From contig NZ_JAAXLS010000002.1 in the NCBI RefSeq assembly GCF_012328925.1, forward strand, positions 62,001 to 126,000: DNA of 64,000 nt. Reading direction: 5' to 3'. Both the position numbers and the translations under genes were made by a program. The notes beneath the pieces are model-generated. The model saw only the letters and a program-made list of their open reading frames with translations. It was not told where the DNA came from and searched no databases. Shown here piece by piece: positions 24,078-32,551 of the stretch. Position 1 is the stretch's first letter, and the number at the start of each line of letters is the position of its first letter. Source of the stretch: Amycolatopsis acididurans. Its GTDB lineage: Bacteria > Actinomycetota > Actinomycetes > Mycobacteriales > Pseudonocardiaceae.

Positions 24078-24671
24078 TCAGTCGGCGTCGGCGAGCTGGT
24101 AGCGGCGCGGCTCTTCCTGGACCAGGGCGACGGTGCCCTTCTCGGCGAGCCTGTCCAGGGCCTTGCGCACGGCGCCGGAGGATCGGACCAGCTTGCGGCC
24201 GATCTCGCCCGCGGTGTAGGCGTTGTCACGCCGCTCGGGTTCGGACAGGAAGTCCTCGACCAGGCCGTGCAGCGCGCCCTTGGGCAGCCTGCCGCTCGGC
24301 GGGGCGTCGCTGGAGTTCGCCGTGGTGGCCTTAGTTTCGGTGGTGTCGGCCGTCATGCACGGCGACGCGGTCGTGTCGCACTCGCGGGGCGGGCTGTCGT
24401 CGGCTGGCTCCGGCGGTGCCCACCGGGTGGCGGCCTTGCGTCCGCCGGTGTCCTCGTCGACCAGCCGTACGGCCTGCCCGTCGGTGGCCCAGACGGCGAG
24501 GAGCTTGGTTGCGGTCGAGCCGCCGATGCCGGCTAGCTCGGCCAGTTCGCGGGCGGTCGTGCCCGGGTTGCGGCGCAGCGCGGTGCGCAGCTTGTCGGCA
24601 GCCGACGGGCCAGTGCTGGCGTTCGCGGCGTCCGCCGCCTTCGCGTTCTTGGTGGTCTTGGTGTGTGGCAT
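24078..24671 (-). CDS. putative two-part winged-helix DNA-binding protein
   Basis: The 197-aa protein starts at ATG 24671 with AAGGGAG upstream. Residues 25-75 (LRTALRRNPGTTARELAELAG, STATKLLAVWATDGQAV) form one MarR/GntR-like winged helix. Residues 140-197 (NAYTAGEIGRKLVRSSGAVR, ALDRLAEKGTVALVQEEPRR) form a second. A low-complexity Thr/Ser/Pro linker joins them. It is a candidate regulator of this region and could bind the repeated palindrome, but that is inference. Confidence 0.65.
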   Translation of the reverse strand: MPHTKTTKNAKAADAANASTGPSAADKLRTALRRNPGTTARELAELAGIGGSTATKLLAVWATDGQAVRLVDEDTGGRKAATRWAPPEPADDSPPRECDTTASPCMTADTTETKATTANSSDAPPSGRLPKGALHGLVEDFLSEPERRDNAYTAGEIGRKLVRSSGAVRKALDRLAEKGTVALVQEEPRRYQLADAD

Positions 24672-24934
24672 GACGATGCACTCCCTTGATCGGGTTGGTT
24701 GCGGGTTGGTCATGCCCCCGGGGGCTGTAGCTCTCCGGCGCGCTACCGGGGTTGTGCGGGCTACGCGTCCATCAACGCTCGATCCCGGGGTGAAGTCAAC
24801 TCGTCCGTCCAAACAAGACAGGCGTCTTTTTGTGGCGGGCGGTTGCCTTGTGCGGCTTGACATTCCGGCACGAGTCGAGCGTGCATGTGTGCGCGCGAGC
24901 CGCGCAACACCTCCACGGAAAGGACATCGCAACC
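24672..24934. promoter_or_regulatory. divergent intergenic region
   Basis: 263 bp separate the winged-helix gene (left) from the RAMA gene (right). A TTGACA lies at 24857-24862 on the plus strand without a convincing -10. The stretch GCCCCCGGGGGC near 24715 is a short GC palindrome. Promoters for both genes should lie here. No copy of the GTCCA palindrome is present. Confidence 0.4.
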
Positions 24935-25909
24935 ATGGTGCATACCGACCTCGAGACCGCGAACGCGTTGCCAGATCGGGACTACGTGATCGGCGACCAT
25001 TGCGACGACACGGCGGGCCTGCCGCTGTCCGACGTGGCCAAACGGCCCGAACGCGGCATCCTCGACGTCCAGGGCGATGACCTGATCGCCGCGGAGGCCG
25101 CGTCCCCTGTTACGACCGACGAGTCTGGTCCGCAGGGCATCATGCGCGTCACGGTGGACGGCGCGCCTAGCCTCACAGACCTACGAGTCACCGAAGGGCT
25201 GGCCCGCGAGGATGCGGTGCTGATTGCCGACGGCGGCATTCAGGCCGTCCCCATGCGGATGCCGCCCGGTGCCTGGGCGTTGCTGGTGACCGCCGCAGAT
25301 CGGCTCGCCGCGACCGGCGAGGTGGTGTTGTTCGCCGGGCAATGGTGCGAACACGAATATCCGGCATCCGGTTGCCGCGGCGACCTCATCGTCCAATTGG
25401 CCTCGCCCACCGCAACCGACGATGAGTCCGACGCGGTGTGCGTGCGGCTGGCCGTTGCCGACGGCGACCGGTGGATTCCCGCGGGAACGTGGCCTCGTCG
25501 TGGCCACGATTGGCCCGAGGTGGTCGCCCCTGCCGCCGCGGCCATCATGGGCGCCTACATCGACGCCGCGGAGGTCGCCCCGCCTGTGCCGCCGCCGATG
25601 CAGGTTATTGGTCGAGGGCGTGTCAGTTTGCGCGACCTGCTCGCGGCGGGGCTGGTAGACGCCGGTGAACAGTTGGTGTATTGGCGGCCGGGTCTCGGCG
25701 TGCACCGCACTGGCCAGCTGACTGCGGAGGGCTTGTTGCGGCTGGATGACGGGCGGCTCTTCACCAATCCCTCAGCCGCGACGACCGCGCTCGGCAGTCC
25801 GCACCAGAACGGATGGCAGTTCTGGTGCCGGGTGAGCGACGGCCGCACCCTGTGGGACCTACGCAGCGAATACAAGTCCACTATGGATGCACGCGATGAC
25901 CAGCGGTGA
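24935..25909 (+). CDS. RAMA-domain protein
   Basis: The 324-aa protein starts at ATG 24935 (GGAAAGGA upstream). The C-terminal 95 residues (VSLRDLLAAGLVDAGEQLVY, RTGQLTAEGLLRLDDGRLF, NGWQFWCRVSDGRTLWDLR) match the RAMA (restriction enzyme adenine methylase associated) domain, thought to bind modified DNA. The N-terminal 220 residues have no recognised domain; they include WCEHEYPASGCRG, a possible metal site. No methylase is fused here, although a DNA methyltransferase is encoded 15 kb away on the same element. Its 3' end overlaps the next start and palindrome site 7. Confidence 0.72.
   Translation: MVHTDLETANALPDRDYVIGDHCDDTAGLPLSDVAKRPERGILDVQGDDLIAAEAASPVTTDESGPQGIMRVTVDGAPSLTDLRVTEGLAREDAVLIADGGIQAVPMRMPPGAWALLVTAADRLAATGEVVLFAGQWCEHEYPASGCRGDLIVQLASPTATDDESDAVCVRLAVADGDRWIPAGTWPRRGHDWPEVVAPAAAAIMGAYIDAAEVAPPVPPPMQVIGRGRVSLRDLLAAGLVDAGEQLVYWRPGLGVHRTGQLTAEGLLRLDDGRLFTNPSAATTALGSPHQNGWQFWCRVSDGRTLWDLRSEYKSTMDARDDQR
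25876..25888. promoter_or_regulatory. palindrome site 7 (GTCCACTATGGAT)
   Basis: It lies inside the last codons of the RAMA gene and overlaps the ATG start (25887) of the next gene by two bases. Confidence 0.6.
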
Positions 25910-26420
25910 GTTGCCGCGCATGACCCCAGGCGCGGCTCGCCGAGTGTCCACACCGGATGCGACACGAGCCGTGCTCGCCACCTTCCACAACCCGCACTGG
26001 ACCGCACCAGTGCGTGGTGCGCCCGACCTTCTCCGGCACCGCCGACCCGACTGCGAATTGCGCGTGCGCGCCGGAGATGGCTTAGTGTGCTACGTCACGT
26101 TCCACCCCGCCAGCGACACCACCAGTCCGCCCCCGATGGCCCCGCGCGCCGCGCCGGCGCGGCGTAGCCGCCGCGGCGGTGCCGGAACCGTCTGGCCCAC
26201 CACCTGGCGCGAACTCCGGGCCCGGCTGCGGGCGGCCGGATGTGAGCTGGCCCGCCGCGGAAAGCACTGGCGGGTCGCGTTGCCCGGCGGGCACGCCTAC
26301 ACCCTCCCGTGTACCGCGTCGGACCACCGCGCCTTGCGCAACGCCGTCCACGAGCTGGCCGGACTCGGCGTTGACCTTCGCCGCCGGAACGAGAATCGAA
26401 ACCGGCGCGAGACAGCGTGA
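25887..26420 (+). CDS. protein with HicA-like C-terminal domain
   Basis: The protein of about 177 aa has ATG 25887 or ATG 25896 as possible starts. The C-terminal 65 residues (TWRELRARLRAAGCELARRG, KHWRVALPGGHAYTLPCTAS) resemble the HicA/YcfA double-stranded-RNA-binding fold, where G-K-H and a short loop carry the toxin His. No HicB-like partner is adjacent, so it may not be a toxin. The first 100 residues are basic and low-complexity. It is the last gene of the rightward group and is convergent with the cell-wall hydrolase gene. Confidence 0.5.
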   Translation: MHAMTSGELPRMTPGAARRVSTPDATRAVLATFHNPHWTAPVRGAPDLLRHRRPDCELRVRAGDGLVCYVTFHPASDTTSPPPMAPRAAPARRSRRGGAGTVWPTTWRELRARLRAAGCELARRGKHWRVALPGGHAYTLPCTASDHRALRNAVHELAGLGVDLRRRNENRNRRETA

Positions 26421-26448
26421 CCTGATCCCGGCCGGACCGCAGGCACTC

Positions 26449-27453
26449 TCACCGAACCCCGGGAGCTTGCCGGGTCGCTGACGGGGCACACAGCGCCGGG
26501 CCGTTCTGCTGCCGGTAGAACCCAGCCGGGTCGACCGATTGTCCGCCGGTCTCGACTTGGAAGTGCAGGTGCGAGCCAGTGGACTCGCCTTGGTCGCCAA
26601 CCTCAGCGATCATCTGTCCAGTGTGGACTGTTTGGCCGACGGCAACGAGGTTGCGGTTATTGTGCCCGTAGATGGTGATCACCCCGCTTGCGTGTTCGAT
26701 GCGGACCCACAGGCCGTAGCCGTTGGCAGGGCCGGAGGCGATCACGCGCCCGCCGCTGGCGGCCACGATCGGGGCGCCCATCGGCGCGGCGATGTCCTGC
26801 CCGCGGTGGAATTCCCCACCCCGCGGACCGAACCCCGACGTGCAGCGCCCCGCCGTCGGCGCCACCCACCCTCCACTACTCGACGGAGCCGGGGCTGAGG
26901 CGCAGGACACTCCGGTCAGCGCGCTGACGATCTGCCGCGCGTCGGATTCGTACTTGGCGTATCGGTCGGGGAAGCCGGAGGCTTGCACGGCTTGCGCGGC
27001 GGGGGCGAGGCCTATTTGTTGCCAGTTCGGCACCGCGAGCAGGTGCCGGTAGAACTGGCTCGCCGCGTTGGTGGGGTCGGTGACTTGTTGCGGGTTGCCC
27101 CAGCCCATCGAGGGGCGCTGCTGGAACAGCCCCAGGGAGTCGCGGTCTCCGTATTTCAGGTTGCGGAGACCGGATTCGGTGATCGCCGTGGCGACCGCGA
27201 TCACCCACCCGTATTCGGGAACCTGGAGTTGTTTGCCGACGGCGACGATGGTGGCGGCGTTGGCCATCTGATCGGGGTCGTATCCGGCCACGCTGCCGGT
27301 GGGTGCGCCGGCGGTGGTGCAGGCGATGACCCCGCCCGCGCCGCTGCTGGCCCCGTCTGTGCCCAGGACCGCGCCGAGGGTGGCGGAGAGGAACAGGACC
27401 GGCGCGAGCAACACGCAGCCTGCGGCCACGGCGATTTTCATGCCGGCTTGCAC
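26449..27453 (-). CDS. conjugation-associated SLT/M23 cell-wall hydrolase
   Basis: The 334-aa protein uses GTG 27453 with GAGGAGGA upstream. An N-terminal membrane or signal segment (GCVLLAPVLFLSATLGAVLG) is followed by a lysozyme-like transglycosylase domain (VATAITESGLRNLKYGDRDS, LGLFQQRPSMGWG). An M23 endopeptidase domain comes next (FGPRGGEFHRGQDIAAPMGA, GSHLHFQVETGG, with the HxH zinc motif). Such bifunctional enzymes open peptidoglycan for type IV secretion channels (VirB1/CwlT-like). It ends the minus-strand conjugation operon. Sequence 26616-26628 inside it matches the GTCCA palindrome, perhaps by chance. Confidence 0.88.
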   Translation of the reverse strand: MQAGMKIAVAAGCVLLAPVLFLSATLGAVLGTDGASSGAGGVIACTTAGAPTGSVAGYDPDQMANAATIVAVGKQLQVPEYGWVIAVATAITESGLRNLKYGDRDSLGLFQQRPSMGWGNPQQVTDPTNAASQFYRHLLAVPNWQQIGLAPAAQAVQASGFPDRYAKYESDARQIVSALTGVSCASAPAPSSSGGWVAPTAGRCTSGFGPRGGEFHRGQDIAAPMGAPIVAASGGRVIASGPANGYGLWVRIEHASGVITIYGHNNRNLVAVGQTVHTGQMIAEVGDQGESTGSHLHFQVETGGQSVDPAGFYRQQNGPALCAPSATRQAPGVR

Positions 27454-27463
27454 GCGGTCCTCC

Positions 27464-28399
27464 TCATCTGTCGGCGCGGGTGTGGGCGAGGTCGGCCAGG
27501 TGCTGCCGCTGGCGGGCGTGCAGTGGCAGCCACACCGGCCCGGCCGGGGTGTGCAGGTCCTCGCCGTTAGCGGTGGCGATGCGCCAGCCGACGTCCCCGT
27601 CGGCCAGCGCGGGTCCGGTGTGGTCGACTGTGGCCAGCCGTTGGCGCAGGTTGGCTTCACGGGCGGGGGAGTGGAGTCCGAACAGGACCCAGAACCCGTG
27701 GTGTTGCTGGGTTTTCCGCGCCGGGTGCGGGCCGCCCGCGCGGGCGAGTTCGGCGTAGCCGTCGAGTTTCTCCGCCACGCGGGTGAGGGGTTCGGTGCCG
27801 GTGTCGTGCTCGTAGCAGGCCACCAGCCCAGCGCCGTGCTCGCGGTAGACGATCAGCGCGTCGGGCCGCGCCAGGCCGCCGCAGTCAGCGGCGGCGGACC
27901 GCTCGCCGTGCCACAACCGCAGCTCGGCCTCGCCGCTGCCGCGAGCGTGCGCGGTGAGTGCGGCGAAGACGTCGTTGATGCCGAGCAGATGATCGAGGCG
28001 GGGGTCGGTGGCCAGCCGCAGCACCTGCTCGCGCACGCTGCTCGGCCGAGGCGGAGTCGCACCGCGCATGGCGGCGAGCACGCCATGCCCGGCCACCCCG
28101 AGGGTGTAGCGCCAGCCGGTGAGCGCCCCGTTCGGGGTGGGGTGGCGGAACCGGTCGAGCACGTGCCAGTGCCACAAGGCCAGCAGCCGCCGTTGCGCCC
28201 GGTTGAGATTCGGATACGGCAACAGGTCGGCGATCTGGTTGCTGGTGAGCACGCGGTGCTCGTCCAGCAGCCGCAGCAGGGTCCGGTCCCGCTCGGTCAG
28301 CCGGGACGCCAGCTCGACCGGGTCGACGGCTCCGCCGCGGTGGCGAATCCGGCGGCGTGCAGGAGGGCTCACCGCGGGCGTGTTTCCGTTGTCAGGCAT
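27464..28399 (-). CDS. replication-relaxation family protein
   Basis: The 311-aa protein starts at ATG 28399 with GGAGGA upstream. An N-terminal winged helix (LTERDRTLLRLLDEHRVLTS, NQIADLLPYPNLNRAQRR) is followed by an alpha-beta domain with RPDALIVYREHGAGLVACYE. This matches the Replic_Relax family found on actinobacterial plasmids and ICEs beside VirD4-like genes. It is proposed to act at oriT or in DNA processing. Catalytic residues are not established. It lies 10 bp upstream of the cell-wall hydrolase and 55 bp downstream of the coupling ATPase. Confidence 0.8.
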   Translation of the reverse strand: MPDNGNTPAVSPPARRRIRHRGGAVDPVELASRLTERDRTLLRLLDEHRVLTSNQIADLLPYPNLNRAQRRLLALWHWHVLDRFRHPTPNGALTGWRYTLGVAGHGVLAAMRGATPPRPSSVREQVLRLATDPRLDHLLGINDVFAALTAHARGSGEAELRLWHGERSAAADCGGLARPDALIVYREHGAGLVACYEHDTGTEPLTRVAEKLDGYAELARAGGPHPARKTQQHHGFWVLFGLHSPAREANLRQRLATVDHTGPALADGDVGWRIATANGEDLHTPAGPVWLPLHARQRQHLADLAHTRADR

Positions 28400-28454
28400 A
28401 GGAATCCTCCAGGAACGGCCTGCCGGGTGACGACCAATGCCCGTTGGGGGAGCG

Positions 28455-29882
28455 TCAGTCGAGGTCACTGTCGAAATCGGTCTCGGTGTCGTCGTGTGGG
28501 GCGCGGGTGGCGAAGGTGCGGCGGCTGCGGGCACGGTCGCGAGAGGCCCGGTCGATGCCGTGCGCGCGGGCCGCGGCGCGTAACTCGTCGGCCCGGCCGT
28601 CGATCACGGGCGGCGGTGGCAGGGTGCGCAGGGTGAAGCCGGTGGTGTCACGGTTGTCGATCGACAATCGGCACGCGGCCTGGAACTTGGCCAGCCGGGT
28701 GAGATCGCCCGCGTCGAGGTGCGGGCCGACGTGCGCGGCCAAATGCCGGGCGTCGTCCGGGCTCACGCCGAAGAACAGCTTGTTGCGGGCGTTGGCGTCC
28801 AGCGCTTTCGCCAGGGCCGGGGTGAGCTGGTCGAGGTGCTGGTGCGCGAGCACCCAGCCGACGTGGTAGCCGCGGGACTCGGCCAGCGCGTCCCCGAGCG
28901 GGGTGGGCAGGTTCAGGAAGTTCTGCGCCTCATCGATCAGGATGGTGGCGTCGGCGCGGGTGTGCTCGGGTTGGTGCGAGCGGCCGATCGCGGCCTGCCA
29001 CAGCGAAGCCACCAGCAACGACCCGACCAGCCGCGCGGAATCTTCGCCGAGTTCGCCTTTGGGGAGGCGGGCGAGCAGGATGCCGCCGTCGAGCACGTCG
29101 GCCGGGTCGAAGCTGGAGGTGGCGGTGCCGTAGAGGTCGGCGACGAACCTGCGGGCTGTGACCGCGCGGAGCTTGGACAGCACCGGCCCGGCCTGCTGGG
29201 CCGCGGCCGAGGGCGTGAGCTTGTCGTAGGCGCTCCAGAACGCCCCGATCCCGGTGGGGTCTTCGCGCCGGATGCGGCGGGTGGCCTCTGTGCGGAAGCG
29301 GGAATTGGTGAGCAGCAACGGAATGTCGGCCAGGGTGGAGCCGGGCCGCCCGGTGAGGGTGTAGGCCGCGGCGCGCAGGGTGTCTTCGACGCGCGGTCCC
29401 CACCAGGAGGAGTAGATGCGGTGCAGCGTGGACACGAGGTGCTCGGCGACGGTCTCGCCGCCGAGTCCGGCCGGGTCGAGCACGTTCAGCGCCGCGGGAG
29501 CGAGTTCTTCGTCGGGGTCGATGAGCACGAGTCGCTCGCCGGCGTCTTTGGGCATCCGGTCGAGCAGGTCCCGGATGAGGTCGCCGCGGGGCTCGATGAC
29601 AGCGACTCCGCGTCCGGCCTCGATGTCGGCGAGCGCAAGGTGCAGCAGCTCGGTCGACTTACCTTTCCCGGTCGTACCGGTGATGTGGAGGTGGTGGCGG
29701 GCGTCGACCACGGGGAGCACGACTTGGCGGGCCGGTCCGGCGTCGGTGATCCCGAGCGATTTCGGTGTCCGGCGGCGGCGGTCGTTGGCCGGGCGCAGCG
29801 TGAGCCGCGCCGGGCCAGCTACCGCTGCGGAGTCCGTGCGTCGGGCCGTGGATGCGGGCTTTGTGTTGGCGGGCAATGACAA
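28455..29882 (-). CDS. VirD4/TraD-type coupling ATPase, C-terminal module
   Basis: The 475-aa protein (TTG 29882 or 29876; GGGGG lies just upstream) is a type IV secretion P-loop ATPase. Visible motifs are ARHHLHITGTTGKGKST (Walker A, about 60-76), PRGDLIRDLL, TILIDEAQNFL (Walker B, about 314) and AHQHLDQLTPALAKAL. It has no membrane segment. In many actinobacterial elements this module is fused behind a membrane-anchored N-terminal part like that encoded at 31313-32551. Here they are separate genes with an ISL3 element between them. It should deliver the DNA-protein substrate to the VirB channel. Confidence 0.85.
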   Translation of the reverse strand: MSLPANTKPASTARRTDSAAVAGPARLTLRPANDRRRRTPKSLGITDAGPARQVVLPVVDARHHLHITGTTGKGKSTELLHLALADIEAGRGVAVIEPRGDLIRDLLDRMPKDAGERLVLIDPDEELAPAALNVLDPAGLGGETVAEHLVSTLHRIYSSWWGPRVEDTLRAAAYTLTGRPGSTLADIPLLLTNSRFRTEATRRIRREDPTGIGAFWSAYDKLTPSAAAQQAGPVLSKLRAVTARRFVADLYGTATSSFDPADVLDGGILLARLPKGELGEDSARLVGSLLVASLWQAAIGRSHQPEHTRADATILIDEAQNFLNLPTPLGDALAESRGYHVGWVLAHQHLDQLTPALAKALDANARNKLFFGVSPDDARHLAAHVGPHLDAGDLTRLAKFQAACRLSIDNRDTTGFTLRTLPPPPVIDGRADELRAAARAHGIDRASRDRARSRRTFATRAPHDDTETDFDSDLD

Positions 29883-29897
29883 CCCCCTTTTTTTTTT

Positions 29898-31297
29898 GGC
29901 TCTGTTGATCTATGTGTGGGTGCGGTCGGGTAGTTCGGGGCGGTAGCCGCCGAGGGCGAGGAGCGCGAGGGCGATGAGGGCGTCGGGGTGTTTGAACCCG
30001 AAAGCCAGCCTCGTCAGTAGGCGGATCTTGGTGTTGGTTGACTCGATCAGCGCGTGCGACAGGCCGTGGTCGAGAGTCGCATGGATGGCAGCGAGTTCGG
30101 ATCGGGTGGTTCGCGCGAGTTTTGTGAACTCGGGTATCCGGCATCGTGCGGCCCAGGACAGCCAGCGTTGCAACGCTTCCTTACCGGCTTCCCCGCCCAC
30201 TGCGAAGACGTGCCGGAGTCCTTCTTTGAGCAGGTAAGCACGGTAAAGGCGAGAATCCGTTTTCGCGATCCAGGCAAGCTTGTGGCGTTGGTGATCGGTG
30301 AGGTTTTCCGGGTTCTTCCACAGAGCCCACCGTGCTCGTTTCATGGTTTGTGCGGCACCGGCCGAGGCGGTGCGGCCGCGCCGGTCCTTGCTGCTGCCGC
30401 CGGGTTGGCGGCGCGCGGTATTCCACGCCTGGCGCCGCACCTTGTCCAAGGCGTCGGTGGCCCACACGACCACATGGAATGGGTCAGCGCACCGGATGGC
30501 GTCCGGGCAGTACTGGGCCACGGTGTGGGCGATCCACGCGGCTGCATCCGCTGACACATGGGTAATCCGGGCGCAGCGGTCCGGTCCGAGCAACTCGAAG
30601 AACGCGGCCAGCGTGGCTTTGTCGTTGCCCGGCGCTGCCCATACCAGCCTGCCGGTGTCGTGATCCACCACCACCGTGAGATACCGGTGATTCTTCTTGT
30701 AACTGATCTCGTCGATCCCGATCCGGCGCAGCCCGGCCAGCCGATCAACCTGGGCGTCGATATCGGCACGGACCCGGGTGATGATCGCCCCCACGGTCGG
30801 GGCGCGTCAGCTGCCGCACCGAGGTCCTCGACGACTGGGTCGCCAACCACGCCACGGTGTCATCGAAGGCGCGAGTATGCCCGGCACCATGACGAGCCCA
30901 CGGCACCGCCGCGACCACAACACCGTGCGCGCGGCACCGCACCCGCGGCGCGTCAGCCTCGACAAACGCCTGCACGGTGCCCAGATCCAGGGCACGCCAC
31001 CGTCGTCGGCCCCGCCCCGCGTCATAGCGCGGGCAGCGCCGGCGGCACACCCCACACCGGTTCCGGTCCCGGCGCCGCAACCGCACCCGGGCCACCAGCA
31101 CCTGCTCGGCCTCGTCGAACACCACCGATTCCACGACCGCGGGATGCACACTCAGCAGCCGACCCCATACCCTGGCAGAGGGCACGTCGTTCTCCGACTA
31201 TTCGTTTCTGTTCCTCGACAGCTCAGAAACCTAGACCCAGCAACGACGTGCCCCTTCTACCAGGCCAAACCGGGCCCACACATAGATCAACAGAGCC
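29898..31297 (-). mobile_element. ISL3-family insertion sequence (1400 bp)
   Basis: The terminal inverted repeats are 23 bp and exact (29898-29920, beginning GGCTCTGTTGATC; 31275-31297, ending GATCAACAGAGCC). The element sits in a run of T: ten T on the left and six on the right, so the expected 8-bp duplication cannot be measured. It lies between two genes of the conjugation operon and may be polar on the downstream genes. Confidence 0.92.
29910..31185 (-). pseudogene. ISL3-family transposase, frameshifted
   Basis: The N-terminal part (31185 down to about 30805) has a zinc-finger region (RCGVCRRRCPRYD) and ends VAWLATQSSRTSVRQL. The C-terminal part in another frame begins TVGAIITRV and has the DDE region (GIDEISYKKNHRYLTVVV, HVSADAAAWI, CADPFHVVVWATDAL). 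Relatives have about six residues between QL and TVGAI; here only 10 nt remain (30796-30805). A deletion of about 8 nt thus broke the frame. The element is probably immobile unless helped in trans. Confidence 0.8.
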
Positions 31298-31312
31298 TTT
31301 TTTGCTGGGCAG

Positions 31313-32551
31313 TCAGAGGCGGCGGGTGGTGTGCGGGGGTGCGGGCACGCTGCGGGCCTGGCCGCTGGCCAGCGCTTCGGTGCGGGCGGGCAGGTGCGCC
31401 AGCGCCGCCAGTTCCCCGGCCGACAGCAGCGCCCCGCGGCGCAGCCGCCGCGCCGCGATCACGACCCGGGGTTTGGGCAGGCGGTGGCGGGCCAGCGCGT
31501 TACGCCCGGCCAGCAGCGCGAACGCGCCGAAGAGCGCGTCGGCGATCCCGCGGACCCGTTCGGCGGCCTGCGGCCCGTGATGCGTGGTGGCGGCGTAGTA
31601 GCGCAGCGCCACTTCCCACTGCGGCTGTTGCTTTTTCGCTCGGATCTCGCGTAGTTCCTCGGTCTGCTGCGGGTCCAGCCGCCGCGGCGCCTGCTCGCTG
31701 GTGCCGTGGGTGGTCGCGGTGGACGTGCTGCCGGTGACGATCTCCATCACCTCGCGCACCAGCACCGACACGAAGCTGGCCAGCGCCGAGCGGCGTCCCG
31801 GCCGGCCAGAGTGCATTCGGTCGACCGTGCGCCGGTAGCGGCGCAACCGGCGTCCGACCGCGGGCCGGGCCAGGATCTGCACCACCGCCGACTCGCCCTC
31901 GGCGAGCTGCCCGGACACGGCTTCCAGCGCCCGCAACGGATCGAGCGACTCGTCGCGCGCGTCGGGGACGCGCAGCGGCAGATGCTCGGGCCGTTCCGGC
32001 CGCACAGTGCCCCCAGTCACCACCAGCCCCGCCTTACCCGCAGCCGCCGACTCGTCGTTTTGCTGGGGCGTGGTTCGGGTGTGGTCGAGGACGAGGGTGC
32101 CGGGCCACGCGGCGCGCAGCGCCGCGTCGATCCGGGCCGTCGGCACCGGCCCCGGCAGCCACAACCGCACGGCGAGATCCTCGCCCGCGGCCAGGTGGTA
32201 CTCGACGGCCAGGTGCGGCACCCCGGCCACGAGCCGTTTCCAGCGCGGTGGGGCCAGGCTGGGCAGGTCCCACCACAACCGCCGCGCCCCGGCCACCGCC
32301 GCGGCGGGGTCGAGTCCCGCCGGGGGCAGCACGGTCACCACCCGCGCCCCCGCATACCACCGGCGCCGCGCCGCACACCGCAGCTTCGCCAGCACGGCGA
32401 GGCAGGCGGCGGCGAGAACGGCGAGCACGATCAGCAGCACGAGATGCTGCTGTAGCCAGGTGCAGGCACGTTCCCAGGCCGCGGTGGGCGCGTCGGCGAT
32501 CCCGGACGTAGGGTTGGTGATCGAGGCGAAAGTGTTCGAGGGTGTGCTCAT
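31313..32551 (-). CDS. membrane-anchored N-terminal module of the coupling protein
   Basis: The 412-aa protein has one membrane segment at about 36-56 (LVLLIVLAVLAAACLAVLA). A soluble part follows with VVTVLPPAGLDPAAAVAGAR, WKRLVAGVPHLAVEYHLAAG and PRVVIAARRLRRGALLSAGE. In many actinobacterial elements this sequence forms the N-terminal half of a large VirD4-like ATPase. Here the frame ends in TGA 15 bp before the ISL3 element, and the ATPase half starts just after it. The start overlaps the VirB4 stop (ATGA). A role in recruiting the ATPase to the membrane is inferred. Confidence 0.75.
   Translation of the reverse strand: MSTPSNTFASITNPTSGIADAPTAAWERACTWLQQHLVLLIVLAVLAAACLAVLAKLRCAARRRWYAGARVVTVLPPAGLDPAAAVAGARRLWWDLPSLAPPRWKRLVAGVPHLAVEYHLAAGEDLAVRLWLPGPVPTARIDAALRAAWPGTLVLDHTRTTPQQNDESAAAGKAGLVVTGGTVRPERPEHLPLRVPDARDESLDPLRALEAVSGQLAEGESAVVQILARPAVGRRLRRYRRTVDRMHSGRPGRRSALASFVSVLVREVMEIVTGSTSTATTHGTSEQAPRRLDPQQTEELREIRAKKQQPQWEVALRYYAATTHHGPQAAERVRGIADALFGAFALLAGRNALARHRLPKPRVVIAARRLRRGALLSAGELAALAHLPARTEALASGQARSVPAPPHTTRRL

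Noticed and set aside
25887..26420. A HicA toxin with its HicB antitoxin
   Set aside because: No HicB-like gene lies next to it and the HicA similarity is limited to the C-terminal 65 residues, so a toxin-antitoxin pair cannot be claimed.
26616..26628. Palindrome GTCCAGTGTGGAC as a functional site
   Set aside because: It matches the general form but lies in the middle of the SLT/M23 coding sequence, far from any start, and has G at the position where others have C or T. It is counted only as a possible outlier.
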